Assembly: GCA_964434165.1 (NCBI GenBank)
Contig: CAYSUS010000017.1
Span: forward strand, 22,984-86,983
Direction of reading: 5' to 3'
DNA: 64,000 nucleotides
Source: CAYSUS01 sp964434165
GTDB taxonomy: Bacteria > Planctomycetota > Planctomycetia > Pirellulales > Thermoguttaceae
Below, piece after piece: positions 41,783 through 51,045 of the stretch; positions within the stretch are counted from its first letter, which is position 1, and every line of letters begins with the position of its first letter. Position numbers and translations under genes: made by a program. The notes beneath the pieces were generated by a model. It had not been told where the DNA came from. It did no database searches and saw nothing but the letters and a program-made list of their open reading frames with translations.

Positions 41783-42706
41783 GTGCTTACGTTCCGCATC
41801 CTGTCGATCTTCGCCATGTGGTCCACCGTGGCCGCCGTGGGCTACTACGTCCTGGCGCGATGGTCGCAGCAGGATCGCAGCCGCAGGCGCCTGTGGACCG
41901 ACGCCCATGACCAAACACCTCCGGCACTGGTGTCCGGCCCCGGGCCCGGCCTCCTCCAGCGATGGCTGTTCCTGGCCGGCTTCCGCAACGAGGCCGCGGC
42001 CGCCGTCTTCATCCTGGCGAGCCTCCTGGCGGCGGCGCTCGGGCTGGGGCTGGTCGTCGCGATGCTTGCCAGCGACCTGCTGGTTTGGGTGGCTCGGAAT
42101 GCCGCGCTGGTCCCCGGCGGGCTGGGCGAGGTGGCGGCCTCGATCGCCTACCTGGCCCCCTGGCTGGTCTTCCTGGTCTTCGCCTCGGCGCCGATACTCG
42201 TCGTCCGCCGCGCACGCCGCCGCCGCGTGGAAGCGGTGGAGCGCGATCTGCCCCTGACGCTCGACCTGTTGGCTACGCTCAGCGACGCGGGCATGAGCTT
42301 CGACGCCGGCCTGGCCCGCGTCATGGATACCCAGGTCGCTGTTCGACCCCTGGGAAGGGAGATCCGCACGTTCCAGTCCGACCTGATCGCGGGGCGCTCC
42401 AGGATCGAGGCCCTGCGGCGACTCGCCCGACGGCTGGAAGTGCAAGGCGTGACGATCCTTGTCTCCGCCCTGGTCCAGGCCGAACAGCTTGGAAGCGGCA
42501 TCGCGGAAGTCCTCCGCCGCCAGGCCGAGGACCTCCGCATGCGGCGGCGCGAGCGGGCCAACGCCTTTGCCATGACGCTGCCGGTCAAGCGGATGTTTCC
42601 CCTCGTGATCTGCTTCCTGCCGGGCATCTTCGTGTGGACCCTGGGGCCGTTCTTCGCGCAGCTCTTCCAGATGGCCGATTCCCTCATGCAGGTGCGGGGC
42701 CTGTGA
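41783..42706 (+). CDS. TadC inner-membrane pilus protein (T2SF family)
   Basis: The 307-residue product has an N-terminal helix (ILSIFAMWSTVAAVGYYVL), two central helices, a cytoplasmic segment with LPLTLDLLATLSDAGMSFDAGLA (T2SF motif) and two C-terminal helices (FPLVICFLPGIFVWTLGPFF). It pairs with TadB. Start GTG 41783 follows GGAGTGGG. Its stop overlaps the next start (TGATG). Confidence 0.9.
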   Translation: MLTFRILSIFAMWSTVAAVGYYVLARWSQQDRSRRRLWTDAHDQTPPALVSGPGPGLLQRWLFLAGFRNEAAAAVFILASLLAAALGLGLVVAMLASDLLVWVARNAALVPGGLGEVAASIAYLAPWLVFLVFASAPILVVRRARRRRVEAVERDLPLTLDLLATLSDAGMSFDAGLARVMDTQVAVRPLGREIRTFQSDLIAGRSRIEALRRLARRLEVQGVTILVSALVQAEQLGSGIAEVLRRQAEDLRMRRRERANAFAMTLPVKRMFPLVICFLPGIFVWTLGPFFAQLFQMADSLMQVRGL

Positions 42707-43107
42707 TGCGCGGGCCGTGGCGGTTGCTCGATGCGGTCTCGGGCGAGCCGGTCGTCGAGCGGCTGTTCGTGGCCGACGGATTCCTTTCCCGGCTGGTCGG
42801 TCTCCAGTTCCGCAGGTGCTTGGACGCGGAAGACGGTCTGCTGCTCGTCCCTTGCCGGTCGGTTCACACCTGCTTCATGCGTTTCGCCATTGACGTGGTG
42901 TGGCTCGCCCACGGCGGGCGCGTGCTCGCAGTCCGGCGCGGCGTGCGCCCCTGGCGCGTCGCCCTGGCCCCGAAAGGCACCCACGCCGTGCTTGAAACGC
43001 CCGCCGGCACGTCGGAAGTCTCCTGCGGCCAGGTGTTGAAGATCGGGCCCACCGCGGCAACCGAGCCGCTTCCACCGTCGATGAGCTTCCTGGAATCGAG
43101 CGACTGA
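42706..43107 (+). CDS. DUF192-family protein
   Basis: The 133-residue product matches DUF192 (COG1430): LVGLQFRRCLDAEDGLLLVPCRSVHTCFM followed by FAIDVVWLA and an ending with TSEVSCGQVLKIG. The family is often seen next to Tad or general secretion genes, and its role is unknown. It overlaps tadC by one base, so it is part of the operon. Confidence 0.85.
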   Translation: MRGPWRLLDAVSGEPVVERLFVADGFLSRLVGLQFRRCLDAEDGLLLVPCRSVHTCFMRFAIDVVWLAHGGRVLAVRRGVRPWRVALAPKGTHAVLETPAGTSEVSCGQVLKIGPTAATEPLPPSMSFLESSD

Positions 43108-43279
43108 GGCCCCCGGGCCCGACCCGGTCGCGAAAATGCGATACCTGGGGAAAGTCTGCGGCTCATAACGATTCTGCTGGCGACTCTGCCCCCCGACAGA
43201 CGATACATCTTGTGTGATCCGCAGGCTTTGCCTGCCGGCATCCATGCAGAACTCCCCAGTCTATCGCTCTTAACAGGGG

Positions 43280-45598
43280 GTGGTGGTCTTGTTGGAAAGA
43301 CGCTTCTCACCCGACGACGGCGATGCCCCTCTTTTCGAAGGCCGATCTCGTCTCTCCACCTGGGTTGTAGTGGGAGCGATCGGACTGACCACATTGGCGG
43401 CGCTTGGCTGGCTTTGGGGTACGGTCGGCACCCGCAACGAAGCCTCTCAGGCGATGCCGTGGACGCCGGCCGCTTACGAAGAAAGTGGGGTCCGCTTCGC
43501 GGGCATGGGCGCCGCGTCCGGGCCTGCGCAGGCCGGGCACCCCTTGCGGCCGATCTACCCCGTGCACCCGGTCCCCTACGGCGGCCCGGGCCGCGTGCTG
43601 CTTCCGCCCGGCTCGGCCGGGCCCCCCGGCTCCGGCGAGGGCATGGTACGTAAGCTGGTCCCAGGATCTGAGCGGATGCTGATCCCGATGCCCCAGCCCA
43701 GCGAGCCCGATGGCCATACCTGGGTCTCGGACGAGGCCCCGCGCGTGGCCCAGGCCCCGCAAGCCCCGCCGGTCATCCGGCCCGAGGCCCCCAAAGCGGA
43801 ATCGCCGGCGCCGGCGAGGAGCGCCGAATCGCAGGGCCGGGCCGCCCCGCCCGAGCCGCCCCAGGCCGCCGGCCCGCTCGATCCGTCGGGCTTCCGGTTG
43901 CAGACCCTGGGGCTGCCGGCGGCCCTGGACGTGCCCCGCCCCGACGCCGCCACCCGCCAACTGTATTCCCGCTTCGTCCAAAGCCAGATCGACGCCAGCA
44001 ACACCATCGTGCTGAGCGTCAACCGCGCCAAGGTGCTCCTCTTTCGCCAGGCCCCGCTGCGGATCTACACGCCGGACGAGGACGTGATCGTCACTCAGGT
44101 GATCACCCCAGAGCAGCTCCTCGTCCAGGGCCAGGAGCCGGGAACCACCGTGCTGAACCTGTGGTTCGCCGACCCCGCCGAGCCGAACAAGGAGCACCTC
44201 CTGACGTACCTGGTGCGGGTATTGCCCGACGTGGTCCCCGGCCAGGAGCTCAAGGCACGGCTCGACCTCGCCTACCGCGAGCTGGAGCGGCGGATCAACG
44301 AGGCCTTTCCCGACAGCATGATCCGCTTGTCCCTTCTGGGCGAGCAGGTCCTGGTCCGCGGCCAGGCCAAGGACGTGATCGAGGCCGCGCACATCCTCCG
44401 CATCGTCGCCGAGCACGCCCCGCCCGGCCGACGATCCCGCGTGCGGAGCGACGAGATCCCCCCGATCATCCTCCGCGGCGACGGAAGCGACATCGAGCAG
44501 GGCATCGACGCCATCCGCGCGGTCTTGCGCGGCAACCCGAACCTCGTCAACCTGCTGCACATCCCCGGCGAGCAGCAGGTGATGCTGATGGTCACCGTGG
44601 CCGAGGTCAACCGATCGGCCGCGCGGAGTATCGGCCTGAACTTCGACATCCAGGAGGGCGGCTTCCGCATCGCCCAGTTCACTGGCGGGCTGCTCTCTGC
44701 CACGGCGGCGGGGTTCAGCGGGCAGGCAGTGAACGTCCCCGTCTCGATCGACAACGGCGACGTGCTGCTGGCCATCCAGGCCCTCCGCAACCTCCGTCTG
44801 GCCCGCACGCTGGCTGAGCCCAACCTCACCACGCTCAACGGCCGCACCGCGCGGTTCCAGGCCGGCGGGCAGTTCCCCGTGCCCGTGGTCACCGGGACCA
44901 CGTTCACCGGGCTTCAGGGCGTGGCCTACGTACCATTCGGCGTGCAACTGGAGTTCACGCCCTACATTGCCGACCGCGACCGCATCCGGTTGAACGTGGA
45001 GGCCGAGGTCAGCACGCGCAACGAGGACACCGGCACGCAGGTCGGCAACTCGAACGTCTCCGGGCTCGACACGCGCAACTTCCAGACCACCGTCGAGCTG
45101 CGCCACGGGCAGACCCTGGCCGTGGCCGGGCTCATCCAGCACAACCTCGAATCGCAGTCCGACCGCACGCCGCTGTGGGGCGATCTGCCCCTGGTCGGCC
45201 ACACCGGCGGGCGCAGCAGCGTCAGCGCCGGCGAGCAGGAGCTGGTGATCCTGGTCACGCCGCTTCTGGTCCATCCGCTGGAGCGGTGCCAGACGCCGGG
45301 GCTGCCGGGCGACGACGTGTTCGAGCCGGGCGACGTGGAGTTCTACCTGCTCGGACGCATGGAAGGCCGGCGCAGCGAGGACTTCCGCAGCCCGGTCCGC
45401 ACCGACTGCGACCGCATCAAGCAGTGGCGCCGCTGCGAGGAGATGTTCATCATCGGGCGCCAGGGCCCGACCTACGGCTGCTGCCCCGAGGCGACGGCCA
45501 GCCCGTCGCCGTGTCCTTCCCCCTGCCCCTCGCCGCGCCCCCAGCCCGTCGGCGCGGCCTACGCCGAGGCCCCTCTCGACACGCGAGGTCTGCCATGA
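43280..45598 (+). CDS. CpaC/RcpA-type secretin
   Basis: Up to 772 residues. One N-terminal membrane segment (30-50) is followed by a Pro/Ala-rich region to about 215. Then comes a pilus-secretin N-domain (TIVLSVNRAKVLLFRQAPLR, about 235-310), a BON-like segment, and the secretin domain with TLNGRTARFQAGGQFPVPVV (about 517-537), ELRHGQTLAVAGLI and the final LVILVTPLLVHPLE. It forms the outer-membrane pore of the pilus. GTG 43280 overlaps the AGGGGG that should be the ribosome site, so TTG 43289 or 43292 is likelier as the real start. Its stop overlaps the next ATG. Confidence 0.9.
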   Translation: MVVLLERRFSPDDGDAPLFEGRSRLSTWVVVGAIGLTTLAALGWLWGTVGTRNEASQAMPWTPAAYEESGVRFAGMGAASGPAQAGHPLRPIYPVHPVPYGGPGRVLLPPGSAGPPGSGEGMVRKLVPGSERMLIPMPQPSEPDGHTWVSDEAPRVAQAPQAPPVIRPEAPKAESPAPARSAESQGRAAPPEPPQAAGPLDPSGFRLQTLGLPAALDVPRPDAATRQLYSRFVQSQIDASNTIVLSVNRAKVLLFRQAPLRIYTPDEDVIVTQVITPEQLLVQGQEPGTTVLNLWFADPAEPNKEHLLTYLVRVLPDVVPGQELKARLDLAYRELERRINEAFPDSMIRLSLLGEQVLVRGQAKDVIEAAHILRIVAEHAPPGRRSRVRSDEIPPIILRGDGSDIEQGIDAIRAVLRGNPNLVNLLHIPGEQQVMLMVTVAEVNRSAARSIGLNFDIQEGGFRIAQFTGGLLSATAAGFSGQAVNVPVSIDNGDVLLAIQALRNLRLARTLAEPNLTTLNGRTARFQAGGQFPVPVVTGTTFTGLQGVAYVPFGVQLEFTPYIADRDRIRLNVEAEVSTRNEDTGTQVGNSNVSGLDTRNFQTTVELRHGQTLAVAGLIQHNLESQSDRTPLWGDLPLVGHTGGRSSVSAGEQELVILVTPLLVHPLERCQTPGLPGDDVFEPGDVEFYLLGRMEGRRSEDFRSPVRTDCDRIKQWRRCEEMFIIGRQGPTYGCCPEATASPSPCPSPCPSPRPQPVGAAYAEAPLDTRGLP

Positions 45599-46146
45599 TG
45601 CAAAAAAGCGGTTGGCTCGCCGCGGTCCCGTGGATCCTGCTGGCCGGCCTGGCGGGCTGCCGAGGCGATCGCGCGGCCTCATGCCAAGACATCCCGCCCG
45701 GCGCTATCCCGCGCCCGGCCGGCAGCTTCGCCTGCGACTGGATCGAATCCCACGCCGCCCGGGCCGAGCGCGACATGCTGGTGATCTACCAGTACGAATG
45801 GGTCACCGATCGGGCGGAGCTGGGGCCTTTCGGTCAGCAGCACGTGGAGCGGCTCGCCGCGCTCCTGGCGCGAAGCTTCGGCCCGATCGTCGTGCAGCCG
45901 TCGGGACGGTCCGAGCTCGACGAGGCCCGGCGCGCGGTGGTTCTCGACCGGCTCGCCGAGAAGAACGTCCGGCTCTCGCCCGAGCAGGTCGTGGTCGGCC
46001 GGCCCGAGGCCGAGGGGCTCGACGGCCTGGAGGCACCACCGATCGCCGAGGAGATGCTCGGACAGGGCCGACGCGGCGGCGGCAGCCGAGCCACGACCGG
46101 AGGCAGCTTCGGCGGCACGCGCGGAGGCATGCAGCTCGGCCTCTGA
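45595..46146 (+). CDS. Tad-locus lipoprotein, possibly CpaD-like
   Basis: The 183-residue product has a signal peptide and lipobox LLAGLAGC. The mature part contains VVQPSGRSELDEARRAVVLDRL and ends in a Gly-rich tail. Placement just after the secretin and the short conserved-looking segment suggest a CpaD/RcpB-type pilotin, but I cannot show homology. It starts inside the secretin stop (ATGA), so it is translationally coupled. Confidence 0.7.
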   Translation: MMQKSGWLAAVPWILLAGLAGCRGDRAASCQDIPPGAIPRPAGSFACDWIESHAARAERDMLVIYQYEWVTDRAELGPFGQQHVERLAALLARSFGPIVVQPSGRSELDEARRAVVLDRLAEKNVRLSPEQVVVGRPEAEGLDGLEAPPIAEEMLGQGRRGGGSRATTGGSFGGTRGGMQLGL

Positions 46147-46213
46147 CCCCGTCACCCGTTTGGCCGGCGGGCTCGCTCCCCCGCGCCCTATCCAGCACAA
46201 GGAGAAGACGCGC

Positions 46214-46966
46214 GTGCCGACCCGACGACTCCTCACCGCGCTGCTCCTCGGCACGCTCGCCGGATGCGGCGCGCCGCGCGGCGGCGAATCGCAAGGGCCG
46301 CCGATCGTCGAGGTCGCGCACCGCCGCGCCAAGACGAGGGCCGCGCCCGGCCCGAACCGCGAGCTGCCGCCGCCCGAGGCGGCCAAGGCATGTCTCGCCG
46401 CGGCCAGGCAGTTTCACGAGCACGGCAATCCCCGGAAGGCGATCCTGCTCTACGAGCAGGCGCGGCAGAGGGACCCGCAAACAGGGGCCGTGGCCCATCC
46501 GCTGGCGGTGCTTTACGACCAGCAGGGCGATGCGCGCCGGGCGTGGGCCGAGTTCCAGAAGGCACTGAGCGAGTCGCCCCATGACCCGGACCTGCTCAAC
46601 GACCTGGCGTGCTTCTACCGCAGTCACGGCGACGAGGCCGAGGCCGAGAAATGCCTCCGCCGCGCAGTCGCCAGGCAGCCGGACCACGAGCAGGCGTGGG
46701 TCAACCTGGGCATGCTCCTGGGTCGGCAGGGCCGATGGGACGAGAGCCGCGAGGCCTTCGCCCGGGCCGTGGGGCAGGCCGCCGCGCATTCCAACGTGGG
46801 CGTGCTCATGGCACGGGCGGGAAGGCGCGAGCAGGCCCTGGCCGAGCTGCGCCAGGCCCTGGCCCTCGATCCTGCGCTCAAGCCCGCCAGGGCCTTCCTG
46901 GAGTACCTGGAATCGCCCCCCCGGCCCGCCCTTGCCGACCGGTACGAGCCGCGGGCGAGCCACTGA
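46214..46966 (+). CDS. TadD-like TPR lipoprotein
   Basis: The 250-residue product has a signal peptide with lipobox LLLGTLAGCG and then four to five tetratricopeptide repeats (for example NPRKAILLYEQARQRDP, EAEKCLRRAVARQPDH, REQALAELRQALALDP). TadD proteins of this type are needed for Tad secretin assembly. Start GTG 46214 follows AAGGAG at normal distance. It is the last gene of the locus. Confidence 0.85.
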   Translation: MPTRRLLTALLLGTLAGCGAPRGGESQGPPIVEVAHRRAKTRAAPGPNRELPPPEAAKACLAAARQFHEHGNPRKAILLYEQARQRDPQTGAVAHPLAVLYDQQGDARRAWAEFQKALSESPHDPDLLNDLACFYRSHGDEAEAEKCLRRAVARQPDHEQAWVNLGMLLGRQGRWDESREAFARAVGQAAAHSNVGVLMARAGRREQALAELRQALALDPALKPARAFLEYLESPPRPALADRYEPRASH

Positions 46967-47081
46967 GCCAGGCGCTCAACTCCATGCCAGCGCGGCCGTG
47001 TTGGGCAGCGGGCTCGCGACTTCCGTCAGGGAGCCGTCTGCGGACCGCTCGAACGGCGCGACCGCGATTGCCTAGCCGCTC

Positions 47082-47109
47082 TTGGCACGTGCCGCGGCTC
47101 TGCTAGACT
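47082..47109 (+). promoter_or_regulatory. Candidate promoter of the tRNA-Arg gene
   Basis: TTGGCA (47082-47087) and TAGACT (47104-47109) are spaced by 16 bases, with a start near 47116 and a leader of about 110 bases before the tRNA. Confidence 0.5.
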
Positions 47110-47224
47110 GAATGGGGGAGGCGGTTGCCTCGGCACCAGCGGCCACAACTCCCGTGCCGGGCCGCGCACCCGGGCCTGCTTGCCCGTGTCCTGAAACTCG
47201 GGGCGCCACCCCCACCCCATCCTT

Positions 47225-47297
47225 GCCCTCGTAGCTCAGTGGATAGAGCACCGGTTTCCTAAACCGGTGGTCGCAGGTTCGAGTCCTGCCGGGGGTA
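47225..47297 (+). tRNA. tRNA-Arg (anticodon CCU)
   Basis: A 73-base cloverleaf with an acceptor arm GCCCTCG/CGGGGGT (one G-U end pair), D arm GCTC/GAGC, anticodon stem CCGGT/ACCGG around loop TTCCTAA, and T arm GCAGG/CCTGC around TTCGAGT. The anticodon is CCT, reading AGG codons as arginine. The CCA end is not encoded. It is a single gene, with no tRNA neighbours. Confidence 0.95.
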
Positions 47298-47444
47298 CTT
47301 CTGCGGGGTCGTGCGTGGGTGTGCCGTGGCGTGCCAAATCCCTCCTTGCTAACGCTTCGTGTTCCGTTCTCTCCCGACGCGCCGCGCGCTCCCCTGTGCG
47401 CCGCCATGCCTGGCCGGGCGCCGATTCTTGAGGCGACAAAAGGG

Positions 47445-47481
47445 GTCAGGACTCTTTGTTTGGCCCCAAAAAAGTCCTGAC
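47445..47481. repeat. Inverted repeat near an insertion-sequence remnant
   Basis: GTCAGGACT (47445-47453) and AGTCCTGAC (47473-47481) are exact inverted copies 19 bases apart, just downstream of the transposase remnant in its reading direction. It may be one end of the degraded element. Confidence 0.45.
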
Positions 47482-47506
47482 CTGCTCTGTAGAAAACCTG
47501 GATGCG

Positions 47507-47638
47507 CCAGAGGATCATGATGTTGTGGGTGAGGACCATGAGCATCAGGTCGCGGCGGCGGGACCAGTAGGTGCGTCCGCTGACGGCTGGGCCGAGACGT
47601 CGTTTGATCATGTTGACCACGGTCTCCACCCGGTGCCT
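47507..47638 (-). pseudogene. IS4/IS5-type (DDE) transposase C-terminal remnant
   Basis: About 44 codons encode RHRVETVVNMIKRRLG...GRTYWSRRRDLMLMVLTHNIMILW, the C-terminal DDE_Tnp_1 signature. The catalytic glutamate is set in an R-(3)-E-(6)-K pattern; the Tyr of the full motif is lost. The rest of the transposase is absent. It lies between the tRNA gene and the five-repeat protein, with an inverted repeat next to it. Confidence 0.75.
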
Positions 47639-47660
47639 TCCGGCCGTTTCGGGCGACCGG

Positions 47661-47666
47661 TATAAT
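47661..47666 (+). promoter_or_regulatory. TATAAT -10 element upstream of the five-repeat gene
   Basis: A perfect TATAAT at 47661-47666, about 67 bases before the ATG at 47734. The -35 is poor (TTCCGG with 17-base spacing). It is next to the transposase remnant. Confidence 0.45.
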
Positions 47667-47733
47667 GCGCGCCAGTCGCGCGGGGCCCGTTGGCCCCACA
47701 CTCGCCTCCTCGCGGAACGAAGGAGAGCAGGCC

Positions 47734-50700
47734 ATGTCTCTGTCGCGCCTGGCGGCGCTGGCCGTGCTGATCGCGGTGGCGATCGATCCCCGTCCGGCCA
47801 TGCAGCGATCGGAGGCACTCGCCGGGCCCGCCGTCCCCGCCCATCTTTCGACGAGCCAGCGCCGCGCGCTTGAGGCTTTGAGCTCGCCCACGGAACTCCG
47901 ATGCAAGGATCAGCCGCTTGACCGGGTACTGGAGTACCTCAGCCGGCTGCACAGGGTGGAGATCGAGCTGGACCGCACGTCGCTCGGTGCGGCGAGGATC
48001 GGCCCCGAGACGTCGGTTACGGAGAGCCTCCGGGGCATCACGCTCCGCTCGGCCCTGGGCCTGATGCTGCGCGATCTGGGGCTCGACTACGTCCTCTCCG
48101 CCGGCAAGATCGTCGTCCTCAGCCGGAAAGACGCGGAGGAGCGCATGTACGCCGCCGCCTACCCGGTGGGCGACCTGGTAGGATCGCGGGCGGCGGCCGG
48201 CTCGATGAAACTCGACACGATCGACCTGGTCACGGCCATCCAGGAAGTGATCGTTCCGGCAAGCTGGGAGGGCCTCGACGGCGACGGGCTGATCCGCGCC
48301 GTGCCCCCGGGCGAGTCGCAGTTCCTCTCCATCACCAACACGGCGCCGGTGCATCACCGGATCGTCGACTTCCTCGAGCACATCCGCTTCACGATCCGCT
48401 GCCGCACGGGGCGCGTGACCGCCTCGGCCGAGCGGGCCTCGCCGCGCCTGGCCGCCGAGTCGCGGCTGTGGCAGGCCCTCGAGCAGCCGGCCGCCGAGGG
48501 GCTGACGCTCATCGAGGTCCCGCTCCAGCAGGCGGTGGCGGAGATCGGTTCCCGGCACCAACTCCCGATCCGCATCGACTTCACGGCCCTGGGGGTCGAC
48601 GGCATCGACCCGGACGTTCCCATGACCGCTGACCTCAAAGGCATCCCGCTCGGACCGGCCCTGGAGGAGGCGCTCCGCTCGCTCGACTTGGCATGGGTCG
48701 TGCGCAACGAGGTGGTGCTGGTGACCACCGAATACCTGGCCAGCGAAAGACTGCTCGAAACGCGGTTCTACCCCGTCGACGATCCGCCTGAGCGGCGCGC
48801 AAGGAGCGGGCTGCATCACCTGAGCGACGACGAACTCATCGACATCGTCACGCACAACATCGACCCGTGCAACTGGGAGGACGTGGGCGGCCCAGCCTCG
48901 CTCTGCGTCGTGCGCAAAGGCGCTTTCCGCTCGCTGGTCGTCAGCCAATCGCAGCGCACACACGCGGAGATCAAGAAGCTGCTGGCCGGTCTGCGCCTCG
49001 CGGCCAAAGGCCCTGCCGCGCGCCAGTCGGACGGGACGGTCCACGTGCCGCGACCTGCCGAGAGGCGAATCCTCGAAGCGCTAGAGAAGCCCGCCACGGT
49101 GGAGTACATCGAGACGCCAATCGAAGACCTGGCGATGAAGCTCAGCAACGACCATGGGATTCCCATCTGGCTGGACCGAAAGGCCATGGAAGACGTGGGA
49201 CTGGGCCCCGACGCGCCGATCACCGCAAGCCTGCAGAGCTTGACGCTGAAGAACACTCTTGCTCACGTGTTGCGGCGTCTCGACCTGACGTGGGTTGCCG
49301 GCGAGGGCATGCTGTTGATCACCACGCAGGAAGAGGCGGAGATGCGTCTTCCGACGCGAGTCTATCCGGTAACGGACGTGCTGCCGAGTTCCTCGGGGGC
49401 GGACTTCGATTGGTTGATCGAGGTGATCACCTCGTGCGTGAAGCCGACGACCTGGGACTGCGTGGGCGGGCCTGGCTCGGTATCGCCCGTGCCGCTGGGC
49501 GCGGAGAAGGCCCTGGTGGTCTCGCAGACCCCGGAAGTCCACGCCGAGATTGCCGGTCTGCTCGGCGCCCTGCGGCGCGTCACTGCCGAGGAACCTTCTT
49601 CGCGCAAGGGGCCGCCTGCGAGCACGTGGCTAGCGATCCGCGACCCTCACGGCCCCGTTGCCAAGGCCGAGGCCAAGATTGCCGCGACCCTCAAGAAGCC
49701 GTGCGACCTGCCCAGCTTCATCGAGACCCCGTTAGGAGATGCCGTCGACCACTGTCGGCAGCTCTTGGGACTCGAGGTTCTCGTGGACGAGCGCGCACTG
49801 GAAGACTGGGGCATCGATACGAGCACGCCAATCACGACGCCACGGATGAAGGACGTCTCGCTCGGCTATGGGCTCGGTCACCTGTTCAAGCCGTTGGATC
49901 TGGCTTACACAGTTCGCGACGAGGCCCTTGTCGTGACCACGCCCGAAGGGGAGGAGTCGGCAGGGATCCTTCGGGTTTACCCTGTCGGCGACCTAGTGGG
50001 CACGCCCCGCCACCCGGACTTCGACGCGCTGATCGACCTGATCACCGGTTGCGTGGCCCCGACGACTTGGGATCAGGTGGGCGGGCCGGGCTCGATCGCG
50101 CCGTACACGGCCGCGCGAGCGCACGTCCTCGTCGTGGCCCAGACGTACGAGGTCCACGAGCGCATCGCCCGGCTGCTGGAGCACCTCCGCGCCGGGGCAG
50201 GGCTCGTTCGGCCTGACACAACTGCTGCGAGGCAGAAGCCTCCGCCCCTGGAGCGGATCGAAGCGTCGCTCAATCATCGCGTCACGGTCGAAGCCAAGGA
50301 GGCCCCTGCGGCGGATGTGCTGGACCTGCTCCGTGGGCAGGCCGGCGTGCCGCTCCTGGTGGACCGGCGCGCGCTGAAGGACGCTGGAGTAGCCCTGGAA
50401 TCGCGCGTCACGCTGCAATGCACGGACGTGACGCTGCGGTTCGCGCTGGACAAGGTGGCCGAGCTGCTCAAGCTCCGGTGGATCGTCGATCGCGAGGCGA
50501 TCCTCCTGACCTCCAAGGACGGAGCCGCGCGTACGCTCTGGACCAAGGTCTACCGGGTCGACTGGGCGCGGGCCCGCGGGCTGGCTCCCGGCCTCGCTTC
50601 GGGCGATTTCGATGCGCTGAGAGACGCCCTTCAGGAGAAGATCGAGCCCAACTCGTGGGATGTCGTGGGCGGGCCCGGAAACATCGAGGGGCTTGCGGTC

Positions 50701-50787
50701 GGCCGGGCCGGCCTTCTCGTGATCTTCCAGACCGACGTGGCCCACCGCAAGATCGCCAAGCTGCTTGGCGCACCGCCTCAGCGCTAG
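47734..50787 (+). CDS. Large secreted protein with five STN-like/VGGPG units
   Basis: The 1017-residue product begins with a signal-like segment (LAALAVLIAVAI). Five units of about 200 residues follow, starting near 54, 255, 453, 657 and 850. Each has an STN-like part (beta-alpha-beta, with a D-x-x-A-L/ALxDxG turn), a VxVTTxE strand and the YPVGDLV motif. Then comes D-L-I-T-x-x-V-x-P-x-x-W-D-x-VGGPGSI and a strand with LVVxQTxxVHxxIxxLL. These motifs are known to me from planctomycete proteins of unknown role. The repeats are divergent, so duplication is old. The same unit occurs twice at 16355. ATG 47734 follows AAGGAG. A hairpin follows the gene. Confidence 0.85.
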   Translation: MSLSRLAALAVLIAVAIDPRPAMQRSEALAGPAVPAHLSTSQRRALEALSSPTELRCKDQPLDRVLEYLSRLHRVEIELDRTSLGAARIGPETSVTESLRGITLRSALGLMLRDLGLDYVLSAGKIVVLSRKDAEERMYAAAYPVGDLVGSRAAAGSMKLDTIDLVTAIQEVIVPASWEGLDGDGLIRAVPPGESQFLSITNTAPVHHRIVDFLEHIRFTIRCRTGRVTASAERASPRLAAESRLWQALEQPAAEGLTLIEVPLQQAVAEIGSRHQLPIRIDFTALGVDGIDPDVPMTADLKGIPLGPALEEALRSLDLAWVVRNEVVLVTTEYLASERLLETRFYPVDDPPERRARSGLHHLSDDELIDIVTHNIDPCNWEDVGGPASLCVVRKGAFRSLVVSQSQRTHAEIKKLLAGLRLAAKGPAARQSDGTVHVPRPAERRILEALEKPATVEYIETPIEDLAMKLSNDHGIPIWLDRKAMEDVGLGPDAPITASLQSLTLKNTLAHVLRRLDLTWVAGEGMLLITTQEEAEMRLPTRVYPVTDVLPSSSGADFDWLIEVITSCVKPTTWDCVGGPGSVSPVPLGAEKALVVSQTPEVHAEIAGLLGALRRVTAEEPSSRKGPPASTWLAIRDPHGPVAKAEAKIAATLKKPCDLPSFIETPLGDAVDHCRQLLGLEVLVDERALEDWGIDTSTPITTPRMKDVSLGYGLGHLFKPLDLAYTVRDEALVVTTPEGEESAGILRVYPVGDLVGTPRHPDFDALIDLITGCVAPTTWDQVGGPGSIAPYTAARAHVLVVAQTYEVHERIARLLEHLRAGAGLVRPDTTAARQKPPPLERIEASLNHRVTVEAKEAPAADVLDLLRGQAGVPLLVDRRALKDAGVALESRVTLQCTDVTLRFALDKVAELLKLRWIVDREAILLTSKDGAARTLWTKVYRVDWARARGLAPGLASGDFDALRDALQEKIEPNSWDVVGGPGNIEGLAVGRAGLLVIFQTDVAHRKIAKLLGAPPQR

Positions 50788-50794
50788 CGCGTTC

Positions 50795-50820
50795 CCCCTC
50801 TCCCGCGCACGGGAGAGGGG
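50795..50820. repeat. CCCTCTCCCG hairpin repeat after the five-repeat gene
   Basis: CCCCTCTCCCG (50795-50805) pairs with CGGGAGAGGGG (50810-50820) across a CGCA loop, followed by CCGGGGTGAGGG. This is the widespread REP-like CCCTCTCCC...GGGAGAGGG repeat, and it can also act as a transcript 3' end. The next 225 bases to 51045 hold no gene. Confidence 0.65.
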
Positions 50821-51045
50821 CCGGGGTGAGGGCCAAGGAACGCGTCAACAGCAGCTTCTCCACTGCGGGTGGTCCGGCTGCTAACGGGAACAGGAGAAAA
50901 CGGGGGCAACGGAGTGGGAGAGCTCGGCCATTTCGGCGAGCTCCTGTTCCGTCCACCCTGTCATCCATCCAGCGTGCCATCGAATGCGTCCTTCGACGAC
51001 CAGCGGAAGCCGCGGTTGCCTGTGCCTGCTCCCTACGCGGCGCGG

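Noticed and set aside
43125..43279. Possible riboswitch before the secretin gene
   Set aside because: Only a small GCAGGC-TTT-GCCTGC hairpin (43221-43235) is seen. No known riboswitch core could be matched.
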